From Chitinophaga sp. SYP-B3965 (GTDB lineage Bacteria > Bacteroidota > Bacteroidia > Chitinophagales > Chitinophagaceae): a stretch of 64,000 bases of DNA. This document shows positions 53,364-63,222 of the stretch, piece by piece (within the stretch, counting starts at the first letter, position 1; the number at the start of each line of letters is the position of its first letter). A program made the position numbers and the translations under genes. Below the pieces are notes generated by a model. The model had not been told where the DNA came from, ran no database searches, and saw nothing but the letters and a program-made list of their open reading frames with translations. The stretch spans positions 3,462,488-3,526,487 of the forward strand of contig NZ_WJFD01000001.1 in NCBI RefSeq assembly GCF_009647655.1. The letters are read 5' to 3'.

Positions 53364-54521
53364 ATGAAGCATAAGCTATTGCTGTTAGTGCTTTGTTGCA
53401 TAGGGGCCATTCATCCGTTATCTGCCCAGAAATCGCAACAACAGCCTATGAATGTAGGCGCAGCATTCTTACTTGTAAACCCGGATGCCCGCAGCAGCGG
53501 CATGGGGGATGCGGTAACCGGCATTGAGCCGGATGCCAATGCCCTCTTCGGTAATGCTGCCAAGATCCCATTCGCCGGAAGCTGGGGCGTAAGCGCCTCC
53601 TATTCTCCCTGGATGTATGATCTGAACGACAGCAAAACCCATATGGGCTATGTATCTGCCTTTAAGACCTTTAACGACATGGAAGGCATCGGCTTTTCCG
53701 TTAAATACTTCAACCATGGAGAGGTAACCTTCCGGGATGATAACGGTATGGAATTGCAACAATACCGCCCCAGGGAATATGCCGTTGACGGCAGTTACGC
53801 CAGAAAGCTCTCTAAAAAGCTGGCTGTTGCCGTGTCGCTGCGTTATATCCGCAGCGAACTGGGTTCCGGCACTTATAATGGCCTGGAACAGAGGCCTGCA
53901 TCTTCCTTTGCAGGTGATATCGGGCTGTACTACCAGGGCTTTACAGACCATATCGATTATGGCAACCGGTATAGCTGGGGCATTAGTTTTACCAACCTGG
54001 GCACTAAACTGAAGTATACGGACGACAACAACCGCAAATCCTTCCTGCCCATGAATCTCCGCATTGGTGGTGGTTATTCTTTTGTACACACAAAGGATCA
54101 TCAATTCACGGTAGCGGCGGACATCAACAAACTCCTGGTACCTACTCCTCCTATCTACAAACTGGATGCAGGTGGGAACCCCACCGGCGAAATTGAAAAA
54201 GGGAAAGACCCTAACCGCGGCATTGTGGAATCTATCTTTTCCTCCTTTGGAGATGCACCTGGCGGATTCGGAGAAGAGATCCGGGAATTTACGTTAGCGT
54301 CTGGTATCGAGTATGCCTATCAGCATAAATTCTTTATCCGCACAGGTTATTTCTACGAACATCCGAACAAGGGCAACCGTCAGCATTTTGCGGCGGGCAT
54401 TGGCGTGAACATCCAGGGCTTCCAGGTAGATATGTCTTACCAGATGCCTACAGGAACAAGCCTGCTGCAACGCAAAAGTTTAAAATTCACTTTGTTATAT
54501 ACTCCTTTCATAGACCGTTAA
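53364..54521 (+). CDS. PorV/PorQ family outer-membrane protein
   Basis: 385 residues from the ATG at 53364; an ATG six codons upstream (53346) is in frame, but MKHKLLLLVLCCIGAIHPLSAQ is the usual signal peptide. The mature part is a FadL-like beta barrel: AFLLVNPDARSSGMGDAVTGIEPDANALFGNAAKIPF near residue 30, YSPWMYDLNDSKTHMGYVSAFK, and the C-terminal GDAPGGFGEEIREFTLASGIEYAYQHKFFIRTGYFYEHPNKGNRQHFAAGIGVNI, which closely resembles PorV (LptO). PorV carries T9SS cargo from the translocon to the attachment complex. Whether this is the main PorV or a dedicated paralogue is open; porU is not adjacent. Confidence 0.85.
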   Translation: MKHKLLLLVLCCIGAIHPLSAQKSQQQPMNVGAAFLLVNPDARSSGMGDAVTGIEPDANALFGNAAKIPFAGSWGVSASYSPWMYDLNDSKTHMGYVSAFKTFNDMEGIGFSVKYFNHGEVTFRDDNGMELQQYRPREYAVDGSYARKLSKKLAVAVSLRYIRSELGSGTYNGLEQRPASSFAGDIGLYYQGFTDHIDYGNRYSWGISFTNLGTKLKYTDDNNRKSFLPMNLRIGGGYSFVHTKDHQFTVAADINKLLVPTPPIYKLDAGGNPTGEIEKGKDPNRGIVESIFSSFGDAPGGFGEEIREFTLASGIEYAYQHKFFIRTGYFYEHPNKGNRQHFAAGIGVNIQGFQVDMSYQMPTGTSLLQRKSLKFTLLYTPFIDR

Positions 54522-54531
54522 ACCTCTCAAC

Positions 54532-54933
54532 ATGAAATCAATAACACTACTGATAACTGTTTTCCTGGTGCTGGGCCTTTCAGCTGCCCATGCACAATCT
54601 AAAAGGTCCCGGGACATTATGTTTCCTGATTATGCAAAGGATCAGATCAAACTGAAAGGCAAGGATCAGTTGCAGGCAAAAAGCCCTGAGGCGCAGATCA
54701 AGAGCTCACAGGCCCTGATGGATATGATCTTCAAACCAGGCAGCTATAGCGAATCTGCTGCACCACGTACAGCAGCTCCCGCTCCAGGCAAAGAGGCGCA
54801 GCAACTGGGTTCTTCTAAGAACGTCGCTGATGCAGTGAAGGAAATGAAAGAGCAGCAGGCAGCTGCACAAGCCAAAATAGTAGCCCCCAAACTGGAACAA
54901 GGCACGGAACCTCAACCTAAACCTAAAAACTGA
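54532..54933 (+). CDS. Small secreted Ala/Gln-rich protein of the T9SS cassette
   Basis: 133 residues. Signal peptide 1-22 (ending HAQ). The mature chain begins [25 protein letters not shown] and becomes Ala/Pro/Gln-rich with no cysteine, ending [13 protein letters not shown]. It is probably disordered or helical and periplasmic or surface-linked. No family is recognised. It lies 10 bases after the PorV-like gene and 5 bases before the collagen-like gene, so it belongs to the same operon. Confidence 0.65.
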   Translation: MKSITLLITVFLVLGLSAAHAQSKRSRDIMFPDYAKDQIKLKGKDQLQAKSPEAQIKSSQALMDMIFKPGSYSESAAPRTAAPAPGKEAQQLGSSKNVADAVKEMKEQQAAAQAKIVAPKLEQGTEPQPKPKN

Positions 54934-54938
54934 TCATC

Positions 54939-57884
54939 ATGAAAAAACTATTAACCCTCGCTATATTTTTACTGATACTGGTGGCGCAGGAAAGCTTTGC
55001 GCAGAATGGACTTTCAGGTATTAACTACCAGGCTGTGGCGCGTAATGCGAACGGAACTATTTCTGCTAACCAGAATGTAACTGTAAGATTCTCCATCCGT
55101 GGCGGATCTGCAGCAGGCCCGGTACAATACCAGGAAACGCATACAACCAGCACAAACAATATTGGTCTCTTTACTTTACAAATAGGCCGTGGTACGCCTG
55201 TCAGCGGCACTTTTGCAGGTGTTCCCTGGATAGCGGCCAATCAGTATTTACAAGTGGAAGTGAACCCCGGTGGCGGTTTCACCACTATAGGCACTAGTCA
55301 GTTGATGAGTGTGCCGTTTGCACAATTTGCAGCGAATGGTGTTGCAGGCCCTGCTGGTCCTGCTGGTCCTGCCGGTGTAGCTGGTGTTGCCGGCCCCGTT
55401 GGCCCTGTTGGCCCTGCCGGAGCAAATGGTACAAATGGTGCAAATGGCGCAGCTGGTGCAGTTGGCCCCGCTGGTGTTGCTGGTCCAATGGGTATACCTG
55501 GCGCAGTTGGCCCGATGGGTGTAGCAGGACCAATTGGTCCAGCCGGCCCGGCTGGTATAGCAGGTGTAGCTGGTCCTATTGGCCCTGTTGGTCCCGCTGG
55601 CGTTGCAGGCCCTGCCGGTTCTATTGTTGGCGCTCCTGCCACTGGCGATCTTACTGGTGTCTATCCTAATCCTACTGTTGCCAAAATACAAGGCAATGCT
55701 ATCAATAATGCAGTACCGGTAGCAAATCAGGTATTGAAATTCAATGGTGCAGAATGGGCACCAGGTAGTGTGGCAGGTGCATTCGTGCTGCCATACGTAG
55801 CCAATGAAAATAATGCAGCCACGCTGTTTTCAATTAATAATGCAGGTGATGGTACTTCACTTGAAGGTACTAATGCTTCTACCAGCAGCAGTATAGCTGC
55901 CGTGCGGGGCATTGTAACCCCTACTTCCCCGGGTGGGTTTTCTTCCGCCGTTCGTGCTATCAACAACGGCACCGGTGGATTGGGTATTGGCATGTGGGGT
56001 TCCCAGGCTGGTTCAGGCTGGGGCGTTTATGGTGTAACACCTAATGGCCTTGGTGTATATGGTAATTCTTCCGGTGCCGGAACCGGCGTATATGCTAATA
56101 GTAATACAGGACCGGGGTTGACTGCTACCAGTAACAATGGTCCGGCTGGAAACATTGCCATTTTCAACAATGCAAACAACAATATTGCGCTCAGCGTTTC
56201 TACACTGGGGAATGGTGCAGGCGCAAGCGTAACAACTTCCGGATCCGGTAATGCAGTAGATGCAAGCAGTGCCGGTGGTCACGGTGTTCGTGGAAGTACC
56301 GCCGTTCAAACAGCTGCCGGTGTTATCGGTTATAACAATGGTGCCGGGGAAGCTGTAGTAGGGCTTACCACCAGCGACATTGCGGGTGCTGTAGTAGGCC
56401 GTAATGATGGTGGCGGATATGGTGTACGAGGATTTATATCTACGAATACAACAGGCACAGGTATAGGCGTATTCGGCCAGGTTGGATCAAACGGAAGTAC
56501 CGGAAGGGCCGGGCGTTTTGAGAATAACAATGCTACCAACACGCTGGGTAATACGTTTGAAGTGCAAACAAACAGTAATGGTAACATACCGGATAATACA
56601 CAAGGTAACGCCGCTTCTTTCCTGGTTAATAATACCAATAGCGTATCTGCTGCAGTAAGGGCTGAAGTAAATACCATCTTTGGCAACTTCGGTGCAGCAG
56701 GGTTGTTTGGTATTGCTTCCGGCACCGGTGGTTTTGCGGGTCTTTTCCATGCCTCTAATGGCGCGGGTAATGCCCGGGCACTTGTTGCCATTGCCGATGG
56801 TAATGGCAATGCTATCACGGCCAACGTCAAAAAAGATGGGAATGCAGTAGAAGCCAATATTAATGGCGCTGGTACTGCTGTTTATGGCTGGGTTCCCACT
56901 TTTGGATTGGGCAGAGCAGGAAGGTTCGAAAATTTCAATGATGCAAATACCACTGAGGTGCTCACCGTTAAAACAATAGGTAATGGTATTGCCGGTAATT
57001 TCAAGGTGGATAGGACAAGCGGCACTTCCCCGGCCGTTAAAGCAGAAGTGAATTCCCAGTTTTCCAACTTTGGTACTGCAGGGGTTTATGCTATTTCGTC
57101 CGGCACCGGAGGTTTTGCTGGTTTATTCCACGCATCCAACCCTGCCGGGAATGGGCCTGCTCTACTGGCTATTGCTGATGGTAACGGTAATGGTATTACC
57201 GCCAACGCTTCCAATGGGGGAGATGGAGTAGAAACCACTGCGGATGGCTCAGGTAATGCATTGTATGCATGGACCCCCAATTTCAGCACAGGTAGAGCTG
57301 CCCGCCTTGTTAATTTTAACGATGCAAATGTAAACCCGGTACTAACTGTTGAAACGCACAGTGCTGGCAATATTGCCATCTTCAAAAGCGGAGATCCCGC
57401 TACGGTTAACGTTGCCAGGATAAATGCGGCCGGCCGTGGTTTCTTTAATGGCGGTACACAAGTAGGTGGTGCTGACCTTGCGGAAGCATTTGATGTAACC
57501 GGTGCATTTACAGCTTATGAACCCGGAGATGTACTGATAATTTCCACTTCTCAGGACAGAACAATGGAAAAATCTTCCGAGCCCTATTCTTCTCTCGTAG
57601 CAGGCGTATTTGCCACCAAACCAGGTTTAATGCTCACAGAAGGAAATGCAGTGGATGATATCACAGATAAAGTGCCCTTAGGCATGGTAGGCGTGATCCC
57701 CACCAAAGTATGCGATGAAGGCGGCGCTATTAAACGCGGCGATCTCCTCGTTACTTCCAGCAAAATGGGTTATGCCATGAAAGCTGATCCGGCTAAAGTA
57801 AAACCTGGCCAGGTGATCGGTAAAGCATTACAGGAACTCGCTTCCGGCAATGGTAAGATCAAGGTATTGGTAAATGTAAAATAA
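54939..57884 (+). CDS. Collagen-like repeat surface protein
   Basis: 981 residues. Signal peptide 1-22, then a compact domain (23-130, [13 protein letters not shown]...[10 protein letters not shown]...NQYLQVEV). Next comes a collagen-type Gly-X-Y run (about residues 133-228, some 31 triplets, [13 protein letters not shown]), which predicts a trimer. A Gly/Asn/Ala-rich repeat region follows with units of about 130 residues opening [13 protein letters not shown] (near 522), [13 protein letters not shown] (near 656) and [13 protein letters not shown] (near 785). The C-terminal 150 residues ([25 protein letters not shown] ...) resemble the Peptidase_G2-type domain of tail-spike-like fibres. No T9SS tail is present. 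It is the last gene of the cassette; a terminator follows. Confidence 0.8.
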   Translation: MKKLLTLAIFLLILVAQESFAQNGLSGINYQAVARNANGTISANQNVTVRFSIRGGSAAGPVQYQETHTTSTNNIGLFTLQIGRGTPVSGTFAGVPWIAANQYLQVEVNPGGGFTTIGTSQLMSVPFAQFAANGVAGPAGPAGPAGVAGVAGPVGPVGPAGANGTNGANGAAGAVGPAGVAGPMGIPGAVGPMGVAGPIGPAGPAGIAGVAGPIGPVGPAGVAGPAGSIVGAPATGDLTGVYPNPTVAKIQGNAINNAVPVANQVLKFNGAEWAPGSVAGAFVLPYVANENNAATLFSINNAGDGTSLEGTNASTSSSIAAVRGIVTPTSPGGFSSAVRAINNGTGGLGIGMWGSQAGSGWGVYGVTPNGLGVYGNSSGAGTGVYANSNTGPGLTATSNNGPAGNIAIFNNANNNIALSVSTLGNGAGASVTTSGSGNAVDASSAGGHGVRGSTAVQTAAGVIGYNNGAGEAVVGLTTSDIAGAVVGRNDGGGYGVRGFISTNTTGTGIGVFGQVGSNGSTGRAGRFENNNATNTLGNTFEVQTNSNGNIPDNTQGNAASFLVNNTNSVSAAVRAEVNTIFGNFGAAGLFGIASGTGGFAGLFHASNGAGNARALVAIADGNGNAITANVKKDGNAVEANINGAGTAVYGWVPTFGLGRAGRFENFNDANTTEVLTVKTIGNGIAGNFKVDRTSGTSPAVKAEVNSQFSNFGTAGVYAISSGTGGFAGLFHASNPAGNGPALLAIADGNGNGITANASNGGDGVETTADGSGNALYAWTPNFSTGRAARLVNFNDANVNPVLTVETHSAGNIAIFKSGDPATVNVARINAAGRGFFNGGTQVGGADLAEAFDVTGAFTAYEPGDVLIISTSQDRTMEKSSEPYSSLVAGVFATKPGLMLTEGNAVDDITDKVPLGMVGVIPTKVCDEGGAIKRGDLLVTSSKMGYAMKADPAKVKPGQVIGKALQELASGNGKIKVLVNVK

Positions 57885-57914
57885 GAGTGAAGGTTAATGT
57901 CTGGATTATGTGGT

Positions 57915-57948
57915 GAGGCTGTTCCGGGAGGAGCAGCCTCCTTTTTTT
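57915..57948 (+). terminator. Terminator of the T9SS/collagen-like cassette
   Basis: A 7-bp stem (GAGGCTG / CAGCCTC) with a 12-base GC-rich loop is followed by seven T, 30 bases past the collagen-like gene and 16 bases before the permease start. Confidence 0.8.
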
Positions 57949-57963
57949 ATCGTATATTGTTTT

Positions 57964-60282
57964 ATGCGTATCACTTTCCGCCACCTATGGAATAACAAAC
58001 TCTATTCCGCCATCAACATTACCGGGCTGGCCATCGGCATCAGCTGCGTGATCCTGGCCGTTCTCTACTGGCAGGATGAAAGAAGTTATGATACTTTTCA
58101 CGGACCAGACCTTTACCGTATCACCACTACTACAAAAGAAGTTACCACCGGCGGTACCGGCCAAGTACAGGGACCGGCTTTTGCAGAAAACATCCCGGAA
58201 ATAGTACGTTATACAAGGGTCATGGGCGGAGAGATCTATGGAGATGTAGTGGCGAATGATAAAGCGATACGCCTGCAGTTCTTATTTGCAGATGACAGTT
58301 TTTTAAAGACATTTTCCTTTACGCTTTTAAGGGGAAATGCCTCGCTCACTGATATAGGCGCTGCCGTTATCACGGAAAGTACAGCACTGAAGTATTTTAA
58401 CAGTTTAGATGTGATAGGTAAACTGCTTCATATGGAAGCAGACCCTTCTGCAAAACGTTTAGGCAGACCTATGGTGATCACAGGTGTTGTAAAAGATCCG
58501 CCTAAGAATTCTTCTATCCGCTTCGATGCTTTATTTCCCATATCATTCCTGCAGCTTTCTTTTGAAGATAACAGCTGGGAGAGCTTTTACCTGGGCACTT
58601 ACGTAACCCTCCGGCAGGATGCAAACCTAACGGCGGTGATGCAAAAAATGGACCGTGTACATCCCGCCGCCGTGCATTATGGTCTGCAACGTATGACGGA
58701 TATACACCTGGCACCGCTCGGCCAAAACATCAGCAACGAAGAATCCGGTGTTACCGATGTAAGCAGCCCTGTTTACTCCTATATGTTCCTGGGCATTGCC
58801 ATTTTTATTCTGCTCATGGCCGGCATCAACTTTGTCAATATCAGTTTAGCCAGTTCCCTGAAAAGAGCAAAGGAAGTAGGCGTCAGAAAAATAATTGGCG
58901 GAAGCCGGTTCCATATCATCCGGCAATTCCTGGAAGAGTCTGCCATACTGTGTTTGCTGGCTTTCGTGGTGGCCGTTATGATCACCTGGTTTTCGCTGCC
59001 GGTCTTTAATCAGCTCACCGGCAAACAGATCCTGTTGCAGGATAGTTTTCATCCTGTATTGATCTGTTCTTTTGCAGGCATCCTTTCTGCCATTATCTTA
59101 TTAACCGGTTTATACCCCGCAAAAGTATTATCCAACTTCAAACCCATTGCCGTATTATATAACAGCCCGAAACTCTCCGGCCGCAATTTATTGGGCCGCA
59201 GCCTGGTGGTGCTGCAATTCTCCCTGGCCGTTTTTTTACTGATCGCCACTTTAGTGTATTACAGCCAGATGGATTTTATCCGTACAAAAGACCTGGGTTA
59301 TAATCCCATGCAGGTGATCCGAACCCACATCAGCGGAGACAGGGATGTAAACCTGGTGAGTGAACAATTCCGCCAGGAACTAAGCCGGGTACCTGCTATC
59401 GAAACAGTTTCCTTTGGAGGAGAACGGAGCGGAACAGTGGAAGTAAAACTACAGGGGAGATCAGTTCCCGCCGTGCACAGGATCATTGATGAAAACTTCC
59501 TCGCAGCATTGGAAATACCACTCAAAACAGGCCGTAATCTTTCCACGGAAAAAACCGGTACCGTGCTCGTGAACGAAGCTTTTGTAAAAGCAGCAGGCCT
59601 TGCAGACCCAATAGGCGTGCAGATAAGAACAGATGCATATTTTGACACGATCCCTAAAACGATCGTAGGTGTTGTAAAGGATTACCATTACGGTTCATTA
59701 CGTGAATCTATTCAACCGCTGGTGATGTTTAAAAGTAGCTGGTATGGTGGCGGGATCTGGGTGAAGTTTAAAAAAGAAGAACATACTGCAGCCCTTACGG
59801 CTTTGCAAAAAGTGTATACGAAAATACTGCCGCAGGCATCCTTTCAATATGATTTCCTGTATGAACGTAATGCGAAGGAATATGCGCAGGAAGCACAATG
59901 GCAACAGGTGATCCGGATAGCTACGCTCCTTTCCGTTTTTATTTGTTCACTGGGGTTATTCGGACTGGCACATCTTTCCACCCGTCAACGGTTTAAAGAG
60001 ATCGGTATACGCAAAGTGCTGGGTGCATCTGTACAACAGATCGTAACATTGCTGACCGCTGATTTTTTAAAGCTGGTGATGATCGCTTTTATCATTGCCA
60101 CACCTTTTGCGTGGATGGTGATGAACAACTGGCTGGAAGACTTTGCCTACCGCATTCACCTGGGAGCAGGTTTGTTCCTGCTGGCAGGCGGAGTGGCCAT
60201 CCTCATGGCGTTTATCGCTGTAAGCATCCAGTCCATTGCGGCTGCGATGTCCAATCCCGTGAAAAGCCTCCGATCGGAATAA
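57964..60282 (+). CDS. FtsX/MacB-type ABC transporter permease (first copy)
   Basis: 772 residues from the ATG at 57964; the open frame starts 18 codons earlier inside the terminator region and is rejected. MRITFRHLWNNKLYSAINITGLAIGISCVILAVLYW is the first helix after the classic N-terminal amphipathic segment. The MacB periplasmic core follows, then FtsX helices at about residues 275-410. A second core ends with the C-terminal FtsX unit (RFKEIGIRKVLGASVQQIVTLLTADFLKLVMIAFIIATPFAWMVMNNWLEDF), the EIGIRKVLGAS motif being typical. No ATPase gene is adjacent, so it must pair with one encoded elsewhere. Its 3' end overlaps the convergent small gene by 71 bases. Confidence 0.85.
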   Translation: MRITFRHLWNNKLYSAINITGLAIGISCVILAVLYWQDERSYDTFHGPDLYRITTTTKEVTTGGTGQVQGPAFAENIPEIVRYTRVMGGEIYGDVVANDKAIRLQFLFADDSFLKTFSFTLLRGNASLTDIGAAVITESTALKYFNSLDVIGKLLHMEADPSAKRLGRPMVITGVVKDPPKNSSIRFDALFPISFLQLSFEDNSWESFYLGTYVTLRQDANLTAVMQKMDRVHPAAVHYGLQRMTDIHLAPLGQNISNEESGVTDVSSPVYSYMFLGIAIFILLMAGINFVNISLASSLKRAKEVGVRKIIGGSRFHIIRQFLEESAILCLLAFVVAVMITWFSLPVFNQLTGKQILLQDSFHPVLICSFAGILSAIILLTGLYPAKVLSNFKPIAVLYNSPKLSGRNLLGRSLVVLQFSLAVFLLIATLVYYSQMDFIRTKDLGYNPMQVIRTHISGDRDVNLVSEQFRQELSRVPAIETVSFGGERSGTVEVKLQGRSVPAVHRIIDENFLAALEIPLKTGRNLSTEKTGTVLVNEAFVKAAGLADPIGVQIRTDAYFDTIPKTIVGVVKDYHYGSLRESIQPLVMFKSSWYGGGIWVKFKKEEHTAALTALQKVYTKILPQASFQYDFLYERNAKEYAQEAQWQQVIRIATLLSVFICSLGLFGLAHLSTRQRFKEIGIRKVLGASVQQIVTLLTADFLKLVMIAFIIATPFAWMVMNNWLEDFAYRIHLGAGLFLLAGGVAILMAFIAVSIQSIAAAMSNPVKSLRSE

Positions 60283-60502
60283 TTTCATCAGGTAATATTT
60301 CAGCTTTAAATCCCGATTCCTGTAAAAGCGCTATCAATCCGGAAGATTGAACCGGGCCTGTTGTGCATTTCACACGCAGTATCCTGTCGCAGTCTTCCAG
60401 GTCGAAATTTGCTTTGTGATCAGCGAACCGCTGATGGATCTGGTCTACCAGTATGTAAGCAAAGATGGGCTCTCTTACATTGGTTTTAAATACTTCTATC
60501 AT
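60212..60502 (-). CDS. Small conserved-type protein overlapping the permease end
   Basis: 96 residues from the ATG at 60502; the frame extends 21 codons further but MIEVFKTNVREPIFAYILVDQIHQRFADHKANFDLEDCDRILRV is the natural start. A single alpha-beta unit of ferredoxin-like type, recalling small HMA-like hypothetical proteins of Bacteroidota with a DLEDCDRILRV motif. The core ends near residue 75; the last 20 residues read antisense through the permease's 3' end, which suggests loss of an ancestral stop. Function unknown. Convergent with the permease, overlapping it by 71 bases. Confidence 0.6.
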   Translation of the reverse strand: MIEVFKTNVREPIFAYILVDQIHQRFADHKANFDLEDCDRILRVKCTTGPVQSSGLIALLQESGFKAEILPDEIIPIGGFSRDWTSQPQWTGCLQR

Positions 60503-60683
60503 GTCCTTATCGTTTCTACAAATGTAGTCGCGCAAAAGTATTAAAGCGGGGTGCAAATACGTCAATCTAAGGGCTGATTTGCGACAGTTTCGATAGTGAA
60601 CAATTCATGTATCAAAACCGGACAGCATGGCAAAAAATATCCCCTTTAAATAATTGATTACCAGCACTGTTATTATCTGGCAT

Positions 60684-60691
60684 TACCTTTG
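60684..60691 (+). promoter_or_regulatory. -7 box of the second permease gene
   Basis: TACCTTTG, exact TAnnTTTG match, 32 bases before the ATG at 60724. No clear -33 element at the usual distance. Confidence 0.45.
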
Positions 60692-60723
60692 GGCCCTTGC
60701 TGCCAGTCAATCAAAACACACCC

Positions 60724-63147
60724 ATGATCAGGAATTATTTCAAACTTGCTTTTCGTAACCTCTGGAGGAATAAGGTCTTCACTGCCATTAATATTTCCGG
60801 CCTGGCCATGGGTATTGCCATCTGCCTCGTGATCATCCTTTTTATAAAGAATGAATGGAGTTACGACCGGTACAACGAAAAAGCAGGCAGGATCGTGCGT
60901 GTTGTTTTTAAAGGTACGGTACAGGGCCAGGCGATGAAAGAAGCCAATGTGATGCCGCCCACTGCACAAACATTATTGAAGGATTACCCGGAAGTGGAAG
61001 CGGCTACCCGTTTAAGAACAACCGGCAACGCCACTTTCAGCCACGGAGAAAAAAGCTTTAAAGAAGAAGGCCTCGCTTTTGCAGATGCCAATTTCTTCAG
61101 CGTATTCACACTGCCTTTTGTAAAAGGAGATCCCAGCACAGCCTTGCTGGAACCTAATACCATAGTGATCTCAGAAGCTATTGCACAAAAATATTTCGGG
61201 CAGGAAGACCCCATGGGTAAATTACTGGAAGTAAAAAGCCAGAATGCCATCCTTAAAGTAACCGGTGTCATGAAAGCCATACCGGTTAATTCACACTTTC
61301 ATTTCGACATCTTTACTTCCATGGTCAGTCTGCCGGATCAAAGTTCCGATTCCTGGATGACCTCCGGTTATTTCACTTACCTCCTCCTGAAACCGGGCAT
61401 CGCCTGGCAGCAGCTGGATGCTAAACTGCCCCAGGTAGTGGAAAAATACATGGGCCCGCAATTGCATCAATCCATGGGTTTCACGCTGGCTGAATTCCGC
61501 AAAAAAGGAAATGACATCGGATTATACCTGCAACCGCTCACGGATATCCATTTGCGCTCCAACCTCATGCCCATGACGGAAATGGAACCTCCAGGCGATA
61601 TTCGTTATGTATACATCTTTGGCGCAGTAGCCTTGTTCATGCTCCTGATCGCCTGCATCAATTTCATGAACCTTTCCACGGCAGGCGCTTCCAAACGCGC
61701 CAGGGAAGTAGGGATCCGGAAGGTGTTGGGTTCTGCCAAAACAGACCTGATCCGCCAGTTTCTGCTCGAGTCCATCCTGCTCACTGGTTTTGCCATGCTG
61801 TTAGGCCTTGTGCTGGTATACCTGGCTTTGCCCGTTTTTAATCACCTTACCGGTAAAGACCTCAGCCTTGGGTTAACTACTAACCCCTGGCTCATACCCG
61901 GCCTGATGCTTTTTGGCTTGTTTGTGGGGGTGCTGGCCGGCAGCTATCCGGCCTTTATGCTTTCCTCTTTTAACCCGGTAAAAGTGCTGAAAGGCCGGTT
62001 TACAGGTGGCAGGGCTACGATGGGTTTGAGGAGCGGCCTGGTGGTTTTCCAGTTCAGCATCTCTATTATCCTGATCATGGGAACGCTGGTGGTATATAAG
62101 CAACTCATGTACATCCAGAATAAAAAGCTGGGTTATGAAAAGGACCAGGTGATCGTACTCCCGGAAACTTCCCAGCTCGGCCCCAATGAAAATGCCTTCC
62201 GGGAAAGGTTGCTGCAAGACCCGCGGGTTGTGAACATCAGCACTTCCGGGTATCTCCCCGCAGGCCCCACCTATAACAATAACTTCTTTGTATATGCAAA
62301 GGAAGAGGCTGCCCAGATAAAGACCCTGCGGTATGATGTGGATTACAATTACATCCCTACCATGAGCATGCAGGTGATAGCCGGCCGCAATTTCTCTAAA
62401 ACCTTTGGTACAGACTCCAGCGCCGTGATCCTGAACGAAACAGCGGTGAAAGCATTGGGCTGGGATAATAGTAATGCCCTTGGGCAAACGATCACGAAAT
62501 CCAACAAAGAGGACAAAGTCACTTACCATGTGATCGGTATCGTGAAGGACTTCCATTTCAAGTCCCTCCATGAGCAGATCTCTCCGCTGGTGATGGTGCT
62601 GGCCAATTATTCCGGCACCATGATCGTGAAAGCAAAAACAAAAGATATCAGTGGCTTATTGGCCGATATGTATAAAGAATGGGCGAGTTTTAAAGCAGCA
62701 GCGCCCCTTAACTATTCCTTCCTGGACGAACGTTTTAAGGCAACTTACGAAGCGGAACAAAAGATAGCGCTGATACTGGGTATCTCTGCAGGGCTTACCA
62801 TTTTTGTGGCCTGCCTGGGGTTATTTGGGCTGGCTACTTTCACCGCAGAGCAGCGGACGAAGGAAATTGGGGTACGAAAGGTACTCGGGGCTACGGTAAC
62901 GAGTATTGTTGCTTTGCTTTCGAGGGATTTCCTGAAGCTGGTGCTGATTGCTAATGTGCTGGCATTGCCTGTGGCCTGGTGGGTAATGAACAGGTGGCTG
63001 CAGGATTTTGCTTACCGGATCAATATTAGCTGGTGGGTGTTTGTGGTGGCTACCTTCTCTGCCGTTCTGATAGCGTTAGTGGCGGTGGGGTTCCATTCTA
63101 TAAAGGCCGCTTTGACGAATCCGGTGAAGAGTTTGAGAGGGGAATAA
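60724..63147 (+). CDS. FtsX/MacB-type ABC transporter permease (second copy)
   Basis: 807 residues from the ATG at 60724 (nine codons inside the open frame, behind a promoter box). Same domain plan as the first copy: MIRNYFKLAFRNLWRNKVFTAINISGLAMGIAICLVIILF, a MacB-like periplasmic core, FtsX helices near residues 295-425 (NFMNLSTAGASKRAREVGIRKVLGSAKTDLIRQFLLES), a second core, and the C-terminal unit RTKEIGVRKVLGATVTSIVALLSRDFLKLVLIANVLALPVAWWVMNRWLQDF. The two copies clearly share ancestry but their sequences have diverged. Such permeases act in envelope transport or lipoprotein handling; the ATPase is not here. Confidence 0.85.
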   Translation: MIRNYFKLAFRNLWRNKVFTAINISGLAMGIAICLVIILFIKNEWSYDRYNEKAGRIVRVVFKGTVQGQAMKEANVMPPTAQTLLKDYPEVEAATRLRTTGNATFSHGEKSFKEEGLAFADANFFSVFTLPFVKGDPSTALLEPNTIVISEAIAQKYFGQEDPMGKLLEVKSQNAILKVTGVMKAIPVNSHFHFDIFTSMVSLPDQSSDSWMTSGYFTYLLLKPGIAWQQLDAKLPQVVEKYMGPQLHQSMGFTLAEFRKKGNDIGLYLQPLTDIHLRSNLMPMTEMEPPGDIRYVYIFGAVALFMLLIACINFMNLSTAGASKRAREVGIRKVLGSAKTDLIRQFLLESILLTGFAMLLGLVLVYLALPVFNHLTGKDLSLGLTTNPWLIPGLMLFGLFVGVLAGSYPAFMLSSFNPVKVLKGRFTGGRATMGLRSGLVVFQFSISIILIMGTLVVYKQLMYIQNKKLGYEKDQVIVLPETSQLGPNENAFRERLLQDPRVVNISTSGYLPAGPTYNNNFFVYAKEEAAQIKTLRYDVDYNYIPTMSMQVIAGRNFSKTFGTDSSAVILNETAVKALGWDNSNALGQTITKSNKEDKVTYHVIGIVKDFHFKSLHEQISPLVMVLANYSGTMIVKAKTKDISGLLADMYKEWASFKAAAPLNYSFLDERFKATYEAEQKIALILGISAGLTIFVACLGLFGLATFTAEQRTKEIGVRKVLGATVTSIVALLSRDFLKLVLIANVLALPVAWWVMNRWLQDFAYRINISWWVFVVATFSAVLIALVAVGFHSIKAALTNPVKSLRGE

Positions 63148-63222
63148 ATTATTAATTAGTTGATCAGCTGTTTTCTATCATTCAGCCGCCGTTGTGTATT
63201 CTAAGATAGTTCCAAATTTATA

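Noticed and set aside
55336..55625. Possible CRISPR-like or tandem DNA repeat in the collagen segment
   Set aside because: The repetition follows codons for Gly-X-Y with variable third bases and no spacers, so it is protein-coding repetition.
55248..55691. Long minus-strand frames opposite the collagen-like segment (147, 114 and 79 codons)
   Set aside because: The Gly-X-Y repeats keep several antisense frames open by composition alone. The products are low-complexity Pro/Ala or Thr/Asn/Cys strings.
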